Source: Saprospiraceae bacterium
Lineage (GTDB): Bacteria > Bacteroidota > Bacteroidia > Chitinophagales > Saprospiraceae
Assembly (NCBI GenBank): GCA_014379665.1
Contig: JACMLK010000408.1
Span: forward strand, 1-7,037
Direction: 5' to 3'
Length of the DNA: 7,037 nucleotides
Part shown: positions 1 through 6,423 of the stretch, piece by piece
Position numbering within the stretch: position 1 is the first letter of the stretch
Layout: each line of letters opens with the position of its first letter
The notes under the pieces: generated by a model
What the model was told of the DNA's origin: nothing
The model's database searches: none
Seen by the model: only the letters and a program-made list of their open reading frames with translations
Program-made: the position numbers and the translations under genes

Positions 1-177
1 AAAATTGCCTTCCAAATCAGTGATAGTCCCAATTGAAGGATCTCCTTTCACCAAAATATTAGCTCCGATAATGGCGTCACCTGCAGAATCAGTGACTTGG
101 CCTTTTATAGTCCTTTGCCCAAAAGTTATGCTTATACTACCCAAAAGTATAAACACAGAAAATAAAATCTGTTTCAT
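1..177 (-). CDS. SusC/RagA-type TonB-dependent receptor, N-terminal fragment
   Basis: The frame opens at an ATG (bases 177-175) and stays open to the window edge, giving 59 residues of a longer protein. Residues 1-20 form a signal peptide: Lys at 2, a hydrophobic stretch at 4-19, and a likely cleavage after Phe-Gly before Gln21-Arg22. Residues 23-59 fit the start of a carboxypeptidase-regulatory-like beta-sandwich (GQVTD, then IIGANILVKG, then TDLEGNF). This is the usual N-terminal extension of SusC/RagA outer-membrane receptors, which import oligosaccharides or peptides together with a SusD lipoprotein. The TonB box, plug and barrel lie outside the window. The same domain also occurs in other outer-membrane beta-barrel proteins, so SusC is likely but not proven. 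The gene is divergent from the BatA-type gene. No Shine-Dalgarno is visible; the bases before the ATG are A/T-rich, as usual in this phylum. Confidence 0.8.
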   Translation of the reverse strand, partial: MKQILFSVFILLGSISITFGQRTIKGQVTDSAGDAIIGANILVKGDPSIGTITDLEGNF

Positions 178-284
178 ATTAAAAATTGTTTTGATATTAA
201 GAAAAAAGTTGATTAATACGTCTTTAGATACCGAATATAAATCTAAAATGAAACTTTTGAGTATTCCGGTGTTACTCACTCCCT

Positions 285-304
285 GATAGGATGATGATCC
301 TATC
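285..304 (-). repeat. Perfect stem-loop in the presumed receptor leader
   Basis: GATAGGAT (285-292) and ATCCTATC (297-304) form a perfect 8-base-pair stem around a GATG loop on the plus strand. No T-run follows on either strand, so it does not look like an intrinsic terminator. If transcription starts just downstream of the -7 box at 318-325, this hairpin would lie almost at the 5' end of an mRNA leader of about 130 bases. It could protect the 5' end or be a regulator site; neither can be decided here. Confidence 0.45.
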
Positions 305-317
305 CACATGGCTCTGA

Positions 318-325
318 CAAAATTA
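318..325 (-). promoter_or_regulatory. Candidate -7 box for the SusC-like gene
   Basis: Read on the minus strand the bases are TAATTTTG, a full match to the Bacteroidota -7 consensus TAnnTTTG. No good -33 TTTG was found about 19 bases upstream, and this AT-rich DNA makes chance matches common. A start near 311 would give a leader of about 130 bases before the ATG at 177, which is plausible for a regulated receptor gene. Confidence 0.4.
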
Positions 326-524
326 CCGATTTTTTTTTAAACTTGCACCTTTGAGTTTTATTTTTTAAATTTCTCAACCCAACGCACCGTGATCGCATCG
401 AAAATCGTCTCCTACAAGTCATAAACCTTTATGAACTAGGCCATAACCAGTATGAAGTGTCATCGAATTACAAACCTGTACGGCTAAAGATAGTTCCTTA
501 ATATATCGGATCTAAGTTGGATTT

Positions 525-632
525 ATCAGGACAATATTGGACTGGAACTTCCATCTGGAGTAGTATAATCGGGCACAAGTTGCAAACTTGCGCCGGCATC
601 GGCCACTATCGGACTGAGACTTCGACCATCGG
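525..632. repeat. Imperfect direct repeat flanking a palindrome (REP/MITE-like)
   Basis: Two related units, 525-558 and 598-632, share the pattern ATC-GG-CA-TAT-GGACTG-ACTTC-CAT-GG with a few substitutions and small indels. Between them, 572-594 is an inverted repeat: GGCACAAGTT, loop GCA, AACTTGCGCC. On the plus strand the ten-pair stem has one A-C mismatch; on the minus strand the same position is a G-T wobble, so the hairpin pairs fully only in leftward transcripts. No protein-coding sense was found. The architecture fits a dispersed non-coding element such as a REP-type or miniature transposable-element remnant, but no transposase is in view and copy number elsewhere is unknown. Confidence 0.5.
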
Positions 633-677
633 TGGGAAATTTTTAAACAATTATCATCGTTTTAGTATTGTTAATGA

Positions 678-685
678 TATTTTTG
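678..685 (+). promoter_or_regulatory. Candidate -7 box for the BatA-type gene
   Basis: TATTTTTG matches the Bacteroidota -7 consensus TAnnTTTG. It lies 21 bases before the ATG at 707, implying a leader of roughly 15 bases. A T-rich stretch at 660-663 is a poor and too-close -33 candidate. The position just before a gene with no other upstream signal makes it reasonable, though sequence composition weakens the match. Confidence 0.45.
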
Positions 686-706
686 CACCCATAATAGCTA
701 AACCTT

Positions 707-2734
707 ATGCAGTTTTTATACCTTTCTTTTCTTTGGGCTCTTACGGCTTTAGCCATTCCAGTGATCATTCACCTGTTTTATTTCAGAAGATTTAAAAAAG
801 TATATTTCACTAACGTAAGATATCTGAAAGAAATAAAAGAAGAAACATCCAACAGAAACAAACTTAAAAATCTTTTGGTGCTGCTCTGCAGGTGTCTTGC
901 GATCATAGCGCTTGTATTTGCATTTGCTCAGCCATTTCTTCCCATCGGTGATCATATAAAAACGGGTGCAAATAATGTGTCTGTGTTTATTGATAATTCT
1001 TTTAGCATGACCGCTAAAAAAGAAGACATTCCTTTATTGGATATCGCAAAAGTGAGGGCCAGGGCAATAGTCAATGCCTATAGTGAAGAAGACAGATTTC
1101 AGATCCTTACTCATAATTTTGAAGGCAGACATCAGCGATTTCTGAGCAAAGAAGACGCGCTTAGCTATATTGACGAGATCGTTGGGACACCTGTGGTACA
1201 ACCATTAGACAAAGTGATTAATCGCCAAAAACAACTTTTGGATACGGAGTCATCTAATAAGATAAGTTATGTCATCTCTGATTTTCAAAAGAGTATCACG
1301 AATATGGATACCTATCAGGATACCACCATTGAAGTTAATCTGCTACCTGTTCAGACCCCTCAGCCTAAGAATATATCGGTGGACAGTGTGTGGTTTGACG
1401 GACCAATCCCTGTATTAAATCAGAATAATAAACTGGTTGTCAGAATCAAAAATAATAGCGGGGAAGATGTGGAGCAGGTAAAATTATCCTTTAAAAAAGA
1501 TGGCCAGGAAAAGCCCATAAGTATTCTCAATATTCCGGCCAACAGCACGGTCACAGATACCGTAGTGGTCAATGCGAATGTCTCTGGATGGCAAAAGGGT
1601 ATTGTAAGTATTACTGATTATCCGGTTCAGTTTGATGATGAATATTTTATTGCTTTTCTTGTACCCGACACCATAAAAGCATTGTTTATCAACGAAGGAG
1701 GTGCAAATAAATATATGGATGCATTATTCAAAGGGATAAATTATTTCTCCCTGTCCAATCAGAACAGCAATCAACTCCAATATCAGCAATTTGGCAACTA
1801 TGATCTGATCATACTCAATGATTTAAAAAATATATCTTCCGGACTTGCTTTTGAACTGAATCAATATCTTAAAAATGGAGGCAAAACAATCATTTTCCCT
1901 AATAAGGAATCAGATATGGCGAGCTATAACCGTTTTTTATCTTCTGCAGGTGCCAATAATTTAACAGCAGTCAACAAAACCAGAAAAGAAGTATCGGCTG
2001 TCAATACGGAAGAATTCATTTTTTCTGATGTATTTTTGAAAACAAACAACAACTTAAAATTGCCTGTTACTACATGGTCATATGACCAATCCGGTTTTCG
2101 CTCAAATCTGGAAGAGAAGATATTGACTTACAGGGACGGTTCTAGCTATTTAAGTAAATACAGGGTGGGGGATGGCCAGTTGTTTGTTTGTGCCGGTCCA
2201 TTAGACAAGGAAGTAAACGATCTGGTTCACAATGCAGAAATTTTTGTACCGTTAATTTTTAAAATGGCTATTTCTACAACCAAACAAAAAAATCTATCCC
2301 ACATAATCACCAACCATATCATTGTAGAAAGCGAAAATGTAAAGAAATCAGGGGATTTTGTCTATAAGATTTCAGGTAAAGAAGAATTTATTCCGGGTCA
2401 AATGCCAGATGGAAATAAAATGATGCTGGATCTTGACGATCAGATCCATACATCCGGATTTTATGATCTTAAATTGGATGAAGATGTCGTAGGACTTTAT
2501 GCTTTCAACTATGACAGAAAAGAATCTGATCTTAATATGTACAGTGAATCCGAACTGACAGATATTACTTTAGGCAACAGGAAGTTTAAAGTTATTTCAT
2601 CAGATCTGCAGGCAAATATTTCAGGAACCATCAATGAAAAAGATAAAGGAGTGGTCATGTGGAAGTGGTTTTTGATTGCAGTGCTTGTATTTTTAGCTAT
2701 AGAATCATTATTGTTGAGGTTTTTTAAAAATTAA
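707..2734 (+). CDS. BatA/vWA-type double-anchor membrane protein
   Basis: This 675-residue protein begins with the BatA (aerotolerance N-terminal, double-transmembrane) signature: a hydrophobic segment at 3-26 ending in HLFYFRRFKKVYFTN, a charged loop, and a second membrane segment at about 55-79. A von Willebrand A-type region follows. Asp96, Ser98 and Ser100 form the DxSxS metal-ion motif, and Asp192 (VISDFQ) fits a later metal-site acid. Residues 220-320 look like a beta-sandwich. Residues 324-400 (ALFINEGG, then YDLIILND, then NGGKTIIFP) look like a glutamine-amidotransferase-type flavodoxin fold without an evident catalytic Cys. A C-terminal membrane helix spans 652-671. The large domain should face the periplasm, probably in protein-protein contacts. 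The name BatA comes from Bacteroides aerotolerance genes; the actual role is unknown. The 707 start is supported by the conserved family N-terminus. The next gene follows after 7 bases. Confidence 0.9.
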   Translation: MQFLYLSFLWALTALAIPVIIHLFYFRRFKKVYFTNVRYLKEIKEETSNRNKLKNLLVLLCRCLAIIALVFAFAQPFLPIGDHIKTGANNVSVFIDNSFSMTAKKEDIPLLDIAKVRARAIVNAYSEEDRFQILTHNFEGRHQRFLSKEDALSYIDEIVGTPVVQPLDKVINRQKQLLDTESSNKISYVISDFQKSITNMDTYQDTTIEVNLLPVQTPQPKNISVDSVWFDGPIPVLNQNNKLVVRIKNNSGEDVEQVKLSFKKDGQEKPISILNIPANSTVTDTVVVNANVSGWQKGIVSITDYPVQFDDEYFIAFLVPDTIKALFINEGGANKYMDALFKGINYFSLSNQNSNQLQYQQFGNYDLIILNDLKNISSGLAFELNQYLKNGGKTIIFPNKESDMASYNRFLSSAGANNLTAVNKTRKEVSAVNTEEFIFSDVFLKTNNNLKLPVTTWSYDQSGFRSNLEEKILTYRDGSSYLSKYRVGDGQLFVCAGPLDKEVNDLVHNAEIFVPLIFKMAISTTKQKNLSHIITNHIIVESENVKKSGDFVYKISGKEEFIPGQMPDGNKMMLDLDDQIHTSGFYDLKLDEDVVGLYAFNYDRKESDLNMYSESELTDITLGNRKFKVISSDLQANISGTINEKDKGVVMWKWFLIAVLVFLAIESLLLRFFKN

Positions 2735-2741
2735 ATCATTC

Positions 2742-3989
2742 ATGAATGTGCTCATTAAAAATGCTACCATCATTCATAAGGGTTCGAAGTTCCATCTCAA
2801 GAAATACGACCTCCTTATATCCGGTGGAAAAATCCAAAAAATACAGAAAGGGATAACTGACCACAAAGGCAGCAAACTTGAAGGAAAAGACCTGTATTGT
2901 TGTATCGGGCTATGTGATATCGGCACGCATAGCGGTGAACCAGGTTTTGAACATAGGGAAACCCTTCATTCGTTATCAAAGGCGGCATTGGCAGGCGGAT
3001 ATACAAGTTTAGCCGTTTTCCCCAATAACATACCGGTTACACAAACTAAAGCAGATATCAAATATCTTAAAGAGCATGCTGAACTGCAAGGTGTCGAGAT
3101 ATGGCCTATCGGAGCGCTCAGCAAAGATATAAAGGGTGTTGATATTGCTGAATATATGGATATGGCAGCAGGGGGTGCAGTGGCGTTTTCAGACGGAATG
3201 AAATCTATACAGAACACAGGTCTGTTAAGCAGAGCCCTGCAATATGCGGCTCAGATCGGGGGGGTAGTGATACATCATCCTGACGACCATCATTTGAGTC
3301 AGGGAGGAGAGATGCACGAAGGGGAAATGAGCACCTTACTTGGCTTAAAAGGTATTGCTGATATAGCAGAATTGCATACAGTCCAAAGAGATATTCTTAT
3401 AAATGAATACAATTCAGGTAATTTGATTGAACATTGTATTTCTTCAGAAAGATCAGTATCTGTCATTAAAAAAGCAAAAGAGGCTCAAAAATCATTATTT
3501 TCCACGGTGTCATACATGAATTTACTTCATACGGATGCGGATATGCACGACTTCAACACCAATCTAAAAGTCAGTCCTGTACTCAGGTCTGAAAAAGATA
3601 AAAAGGCGCTTATACATGGACTTAAAAACGGAACCATTGATGCTATAGTATCCAATCATACTCCCCTGGATGAGGAATCAAAAAATCTTGAATTTCCTTA
3701 TGCCATACCGGGAGCCATCGGATTGGAAACTTGTCTTATGGCGTGTGTATCCGGATTGCGCGATGAGATGGATCTTGCTGACATCATTGAAAAACTTACC
3801 GTAATGCCAAGGAAAATACTTAACATTCCCATACCTGAAATTGAAGAAGGTCAATCCGTAAATCTTTGTGTATTTGAAATTACCCAACCATTTATATTTA
3901 CAACTTCAGATTTAAGGTCAAAATCCACCAATAGTCCATATGTAGATAAGGAATTTGATGTCAGAGTTTTGGCTGCAATGAGGAGTTAG
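2742..3989 (+). CDS. Dihydroorotase-family amidohydrolase (PyrC homologue), probably non-catalytic
   Basis: The 415-residue length and motif order fit type I dihydroorotase, the enzyme that closes carbamoyl-aspartate to dihydroorotate in pyrimidine synthesis. Preserved features include EPGFEHRETL (66-75), PNN (94-96), AFSDG (148-152), MHEG (191-194), VLRS (280-283), the GTIDAIVSNHTP segment (297-308) and IGLET (326-330). Compared by memory with Bacillus dihydroorotase, the metal site is damaged. The HxH motif reads G61-x-H63, the substrate Arg of HLREPG is Gly65, the HVST histidine is Cys232, the PHH pair is Met259-Asn260, and the catalytic Asp of TDHAPH is Asn305. His63 and His178 remain. 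Automatic annotation would call it dihydroorotase, but a structural or regulatory PyrC-like role is more likely. Degenerate dihydroorotase homologues that assist aspartate carbamoyltransferase are known in other bacteria. It is 7 bases from the BatA-type gene and likely co-transcribed. Confidence 0.9.
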   Translation: MNVLIKNATIIHKGSKFHLKKYDLLISGGKIQKIQKGITDHKGSKLEGKDLYCCIGLCDIGTHSGEPGFEHRETLHSLSKAALAGGYTSLAVFPNNIPVTQTKADIKYLKEHAELQGVEIWPIGALSKDIKGVDIAEYMDMAAGGAVAFSDGMKSIQNTGLLSRALQYAAQIGGVVIHHPDDHHLSQGGEMHEGEMSTLLGLKGIADIAELHTVQRDILINEYNSGNLIEHCISSERSVSVIKKAKEAQKSLFSTVSYMNLLHTDADMHDFNTNLKVSPVLRSEKDKKALIHGLKNGTIDAIVSNHTPLDEESKNLEFPYAIPGAIGLETCLMACVSGLRDEMDLADIIEKLTVMPRKILNIPIPEIEEGQSVNLCVFEITQPFIFTTSDLRSKSTNSPYVDKEFDVRVLAAMRS

Positions 3990-4009
3990 TTCTGATGATA
4001 GTTTTTAGC

Positions 4010-4058
4010 TGTTTCAAGCGGTTTTTTCTTGATGTTTCAAGCGAGGATGCTTGAAACA
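4010..4058. repeat. Direct repeat plus 10-bp stem-loop downstream of the dihydroorotase-like gene
   Basis: The 11-base unit TGTTTCAAGCG occurs at 4010-4020 and again at 4033-4043, 23 bases apart. The second copy pairs with GCTTGAAACA (4049-4058) to form a perfect 10-base-pair stem (4033-4042) around loop GAGGAT. The first copy could pair with the same right arm, or its TTCAAGCGG (4013-4021) with CCGCTTGAA at 4101-4109, so alternative folds compete. It lies between convergent genes, where terminators are expected, but no T-run follows the stem on either strand. Confidence 0.5.
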
Positions 4059-4083
4059 ACGCAGGAAGGCTTTGAGTAAAACA

Positions 4084-4114
4084 GTTTCTTCAATGCGGCC
4101 CCGCTTGAAGGAAC
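4084..4114 (-). terminator. Long hairpin, candidate terminator of the ychF-rluE unit
   Basis: Bases 4084-4093 pair with 4105-4114 (ten pairs including one T-G wobble), then a bulged T at 4094, then GCG/CGC at 4095-4097/4102-4104, closing a four-base loop. Read leftward, the direction of the pseudouridine synthase gene, the stem is followed by TGTTTTAC, a short T-run. It sits about 55 bases beyond that gene's stop. The weak T-run makes terminator function plausible rather than certain. The stem shares its CTTCAA/TTGAAG core with the neighbouring hairpin at 4033-4058. Confidence 0.45.
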
Positions 4115-4169
4115 ATACTCCATTTAAACAAACTTATGAGATATTTTGATATGTAGGAAACGAAAGTGA

Positions 4170-5078
4170 TCATCGTTTAAAATATGATTTTTTAGATTTG
4201 TCTTCTTCTTTTTTTCTGAATGGCTTTTCTTTTGATGTTGGTTTGTTTTTAGTAAAAGGTTTGGGTTCCTTTTTTGGCTTTTCTGTACTTTTTTTTCCGG
4301 CAGGCTTTTCAGTGGCTGGTTCATTGGACTTAGCCCTGGGTCTAAAGCCAAATTTATCATCGGGTTTTTTGATATTTTTTTCAGTTAATTCTTTTTCAGT
4401 GCTTTTGGATCTTGAGCCGAAGGTAAATTCCCGTCTTGGTCCTGTTTTCTTTTTGATGGTAGCAGCAGGGTCTATTTTTAAAAGCTTAAACAATTCTTCT
4501 GCTTTGATTTCAATGTATTTTCCTGGTTCAAGTTTTCCAAGTTTAAGATCTTCAATCTGCACCCGAATCAATCTCAGGACCGGAAATCCAACTGCAGCAA
4601 ACATCTTTCTCACCTGTCTGTTTTTGCCTTCTGTTAGTTCTATTAATGCCCATGAAGTCGGGATGTGTTGTCTTACCCTAATCGGAGGATTTCGCTCAGG
4701 AAGCAGCGGAGGTTTATATAATTTTTTGACCGTACACGATTTTGTTTTGTATTCTCCTGAATCAAGTTTTATTTCTACTCCTTTTTTTATTTTTTCTATG
4801 GCCTGGTCGGTGATATCATTATCCACCTGCACAAAGTATGACCTTTTATGGTGTTGTGATGGAGAAAGCAGCAGGGAATTGATTGATTTGTCATTGGTCA
4901 GGATTAACAAACCTTCAGAGTCCTTGTCTAATCTTCCCACGGGATACACATCTTTATCCACCTTCAGAAAATCAGCAAGCGTCACATGCTCCGGTTGTTC
5001 TTTTGTAAACTGGTTAAGTACATTATATGGCTTGTAAAAAACGAAATATTTTGTGTCGGATTTAACTTTTGCTTCCAT
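4170..5078 (-). CDS. rluE: 23S rRNA pseudouridine synthase, RluE-like, with lysine-rich tail
   Basis: This 302-residue protein belongs to the RsuA/RluB/E/F group, which isomerises specific uridines of rRNA to pseudouridine. Residues 11-24 (FVFYKPYNVLNQFT) and 46-61 (PVGRLDKDSEGLLILT) carry the family motifs, with Asp51 of GRLD as the predicted catalytic aspartate. Residues 130-141 (NPPIRVRQHIPT) and 151-171 (GKNRQVRKMF to the LRLIR segment) closely resemble E. coli RluE, which modifies U2457 of 23S rRNA. There is no N-terminal S4 domain, as in RluE. The catalytic part ends near residue 205. The last ~95 residues are rich in Lys, Pro, Glu and Ser, lack predicted order and are absent from E. 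coli RluE; they may bind RNA. The gene lies 45 bases after ychF on the same strand and is probably co-transcribed with it. RluE as the exact subtype is inference from motifs. Confidence 0.9.
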   Translation of the reverse strand: MEAKVKSDTKYFVFYKPYNVLNQFTKEQPEHVTLADFLKVDKDVYPVGRLDKDSEGLLILTNDKSINSLLLSPSQHHKRSYFVQVDNDITDQAIEKIKKGVEIKLDSGEYKTKSCTVKKLYKPPLLPERNPPIRVRQHIPTSWALIELTEGKNRQVRKMFAAVGFPVLRLIRVQIEDLKLGKLEPGKYIEIKAEELFKLLKIDPAATIKKKTGPRREFTFGSRSKSTEKELTEKNIKKPDDKFGFRPRAKSNEPATEKPAGKKSTEKPKKEPKPFTKNKPTSKEKPFRKKEEDKSKKSYFKR

Positions 5079-5123
5079 TTTTTACTTTCAAATTAATAAT
5101 GATATGATAAGGATTGGAAATAA

Positions 5124-6221
5124 TTAAACATTAAATCTGAAATGCATCACATCTCCGTCTTCTACCAGATATTCTTTGCCTTCCACACCCATTTTGCCTG
5201 CTTCTTTTACAGCAGATTCAGAACCATATTTGACAAAGTCAACATATTTGATTACTTCAGCACGTATGAATCCTTTCTCAAAATCAGTGTGAATCACACC
5301 GGCAGCCTGTGGAGCTTTCCATCCTTTTTTGATAGTCCATGCACGCACTTCTTTTACACCTGCGGTGAAATAGGTATATAAATTAAGTAACTTATAGGCC
5401 GATCTGATTATTTTATTGACACCTGGCTCTTCAAGACCCATGGCTTCAATAAATTCCATACGTTCTTCTTTGCTTTCCAGTTCAGCTATTTCAGCTTCAA
5501 TACCGGCACAAATAAATAAAATTTCAGCATGTTCGGATTTAACTGCTTCTTTAAATCTGGCTGTAAGGCTGTTACCTACGGATACAGATGCTTCATCGAC
5601 ATTACACACATAAAGTACCGGTTTGGCCGTTAAAAGATACAGGTCTTTATATATTTCCTGCTGATTTTCATCTACTTCAAAACTACGGGCAGGCTTTTCT
5701 GATTCCAAATGTTTTAAAAGCTTTTCTGCCCATTCCACATTCGCAACGTCATCTTTGCCACCTGATTTGGCTTGTTTTTTGAACTTATCTATCCTTTTTT
5801 CCATAGTCTCGATGTCTTTAAAAATAAGCTCGAGGTCAATGATTTCTTTATCTCTTACCGGGTTTACACTTCCATCCACATGAATGACATTATCGTCTTC
5901 AAAACATCTTACCACATGAATAATAGCATCCACTTCTCTGATATTGGCAAGAAACTGATTTCCCAGTCCTTCTCCTTTACTGGCTCCTTTGATAAGACCT
6001 GCAATATCCAGAATTTCGATACTGGTGGGCAATACCTTTTGTGGTACAACAAGCTCCTCCAATTTGTCAAGCCGTTCATCCGGTACCACTATCATACCAA
6101 GATTCGGCTCTTTGGTAGCAAATGGATAATTAGCTGCGAGTGCTTTAGCCGAAGTTAAGGCATTAAATAAAGTGGATTTACCCACATTCGGAAGACCTAC
6201 TATTCCACATTGAAGACCCAT
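5124..6221 (-). CDS. ychF: Ribosome-binding ATPase YchF (Obg family)
   Basis: The 365-residue length and every signature fit YchF/Ola1, a universal Obg-family P-loop protein that binds ribosomes and prefers ATP to GTP. The P-loop is GLPNVGKST (9-17). Residues 31-40 (NYPFATKEPN) form the switch I region, and DIAGLIKGA (72-80) with KGEGLGNQFL (82-91) forms G3/switch II. The G4 position reads NVDE (207-210) instead of NKxD, the change linked to relaxed, ATP-favouring specificity. Residues 135-170 are the predicted helical insertion. The C-terminal TGS domain runs from about 281, including EVRAWTIKKG, GVIHTDFEKGFIRAEV and the final VMHFRFNV. The ATG at 6221 is fixed by the conserved MGLQCGIVGLPN start. 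A good promoter lies 41-70 bases upstream. It leads a probable two-gene unit with the rluE-like gene. Nothing in it looks truncated or unusual. Confidence 0.97.
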   Translation of the reverse strand: MGLQCGIVGLPNVGKSTLFNALTSAKALAANYPFATKEPNLGMIVVPDERLDKLEELVVPQKVLPTSIEILDIAGLIKGASKGEGLGNQFLANIREVDAIIHVVRCFEDDNVIHVDGSVNPVRDKEIIDLELIFKDIETMEKRIDKFKKQAKSGGKDDVANVEWAEKLLKHLESEKPARSFEVDENQQEIYKDLYLLTAKPVLYVCNVDEASVSVGNSLTARFKEAVKSEHAEILFICAGIEAEIAELESKEERMEFIEAMGLEEPGVNKIIRSAYKLLNLYTYFTAGVKEVRAWTIKKGWKAPQAAGVIHTDFEKGFIRAEVIKYVDFVKYGSESAVKEAGKMGVEGKEYLVEDGDVMHFRFNV

Positions 6222-6261
6222 ATATTATTTTATTATCTGTTTGTTTTTTTTAAAATTGCCG

Positions 6262-6290
6262 CAAAGGTAGTCAGAAATTACGAAATAAAG
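6262..6290 (-). promoter_or_regulatory. ychF promoter
   Basis: On the minus strand TACCTTTG (6269-6262) is a perfect and typical Bacteroidota -7 box (TAnnTTTG), followed by C. About 17 bases upstream lies CTTTA (6290-6286), an approximate -33 TTTG element. Transcription would start near 6255, giving a leader of about 35 bases to the ATG at 6221. This is the best promoter in the window. Confidence 0.7.
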
Positions 6291-6301
6291 TCATTTAATT
6301 G

Positions 6302-6315
6302 AGTTACGTGTAACT
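6302..6315. promoter_or_regulatory. Operator-like palindrome upstream of the ychF promoter
   Basis: AGTTAC-GT-GTAACT is a perfect inverted repeat with six-base arms and a two-base spacer. Its centre lies about 12-18 bases upstream of the -33-like element and roughly 50 bases before the predicted start point, where dimeric regulators often bind. No regulator is encoded nearby, and a palindrome of this size can occur by chance. Confidence 0.35.
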
Positions 6316-6350
6316 TGATTTAACACTTCCGTTCGGATGACTCTAAGGCA

Positions 6351-6419
6351 TCCCACCGGTAAATGAGGGACTCTTTCAGGGAATCATAGCGGTGGGACGT
6401 CGACAAGCCGTCCAACCGC
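6351..6419. repeat. Overlapping inverted repeats with alternative pairings
   Basis: TCCCACCG (6351-6358) is complementary to CGGTGGGA (6390-6397), a perfect 8-pair stem around a 31-base loop. The right arm also belongs to a second inverted repeat, GCGGTGGGACG (6389-6399) with CGTCCAACCGC (6409-6419), ten of eleven pairs around a 9-base loop. The two folds exclude each other. The segment is GC-richer than its surroundings, suggesting an inserted or dispersed repeat. It is upstream of the ychF promoter, so it is not in the ychF mRNA. Confidence 0.45.
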
Positions 6420-6423
6420 ACGT

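Larger units (their letters stand above)
178..706. other. Divergent intergenic region without a gene
   Basis: These 529 bases separate the receptor (leftward) from the BatA-type gene (rightward). Supported contents are a leader hairpin at 285-304, a leftward -7 box at 318-325, an imperfect repeat with a central palindrome at 525-632, and a rightward -7 box at 678-685. The stretch 360-520 holds nothing I recognise: no credible reading frame, RNA fold or homology. A short open frame at 517-795 runs through the repeat and into the BatA-type gene, does not resemble a protein and is not annotated. Confidence 0.6.

Noticed and set aside
5..286. A 93-codon plus-strand frame at the left edge.
   Set aside because: It is antisense to the receptor's signal peptide and first domain and has no recognisable features.
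517..795. A 92-codon plus-strand frame ahead of the BatA-type gene.
   Set aside because: It overlaps the conserved start of the BatA-type protein in another frame and is mostly translated repeat and spacer, with no protein-like features.
4010..4058. CRISPR-like repeats, from the repeated TGTTTCAAGCG.
   Set aside because: Only two direct units of 11 bases occur, with a 12-base gap, no spacer array and no cas genes.
4170..4465. A frameshift as the cause of the Lys-rich tail of the pseudouridine synthase.
   Set aside because: The coding strand has A-runs, but tail composition is uniform Lys/Pro/Glu to a natural stop, and no alternative frame continues the catalytic domain.
4198..5037. A 279-codon open frame on the plus strand, antisense to the pseudouridine synthase.
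   Set aside because: It mirrors a strongly recognised gene. Its translation is Ser/Phe/Leu-rich with no domain, as expected from the complement of a Lys-rich reading frame.
5772..6158. A 128-codon plus-strand frame inside ychF.
   Set aside because: It is fully antisense to the highly conserved ychF G domain, so a shadow frame.
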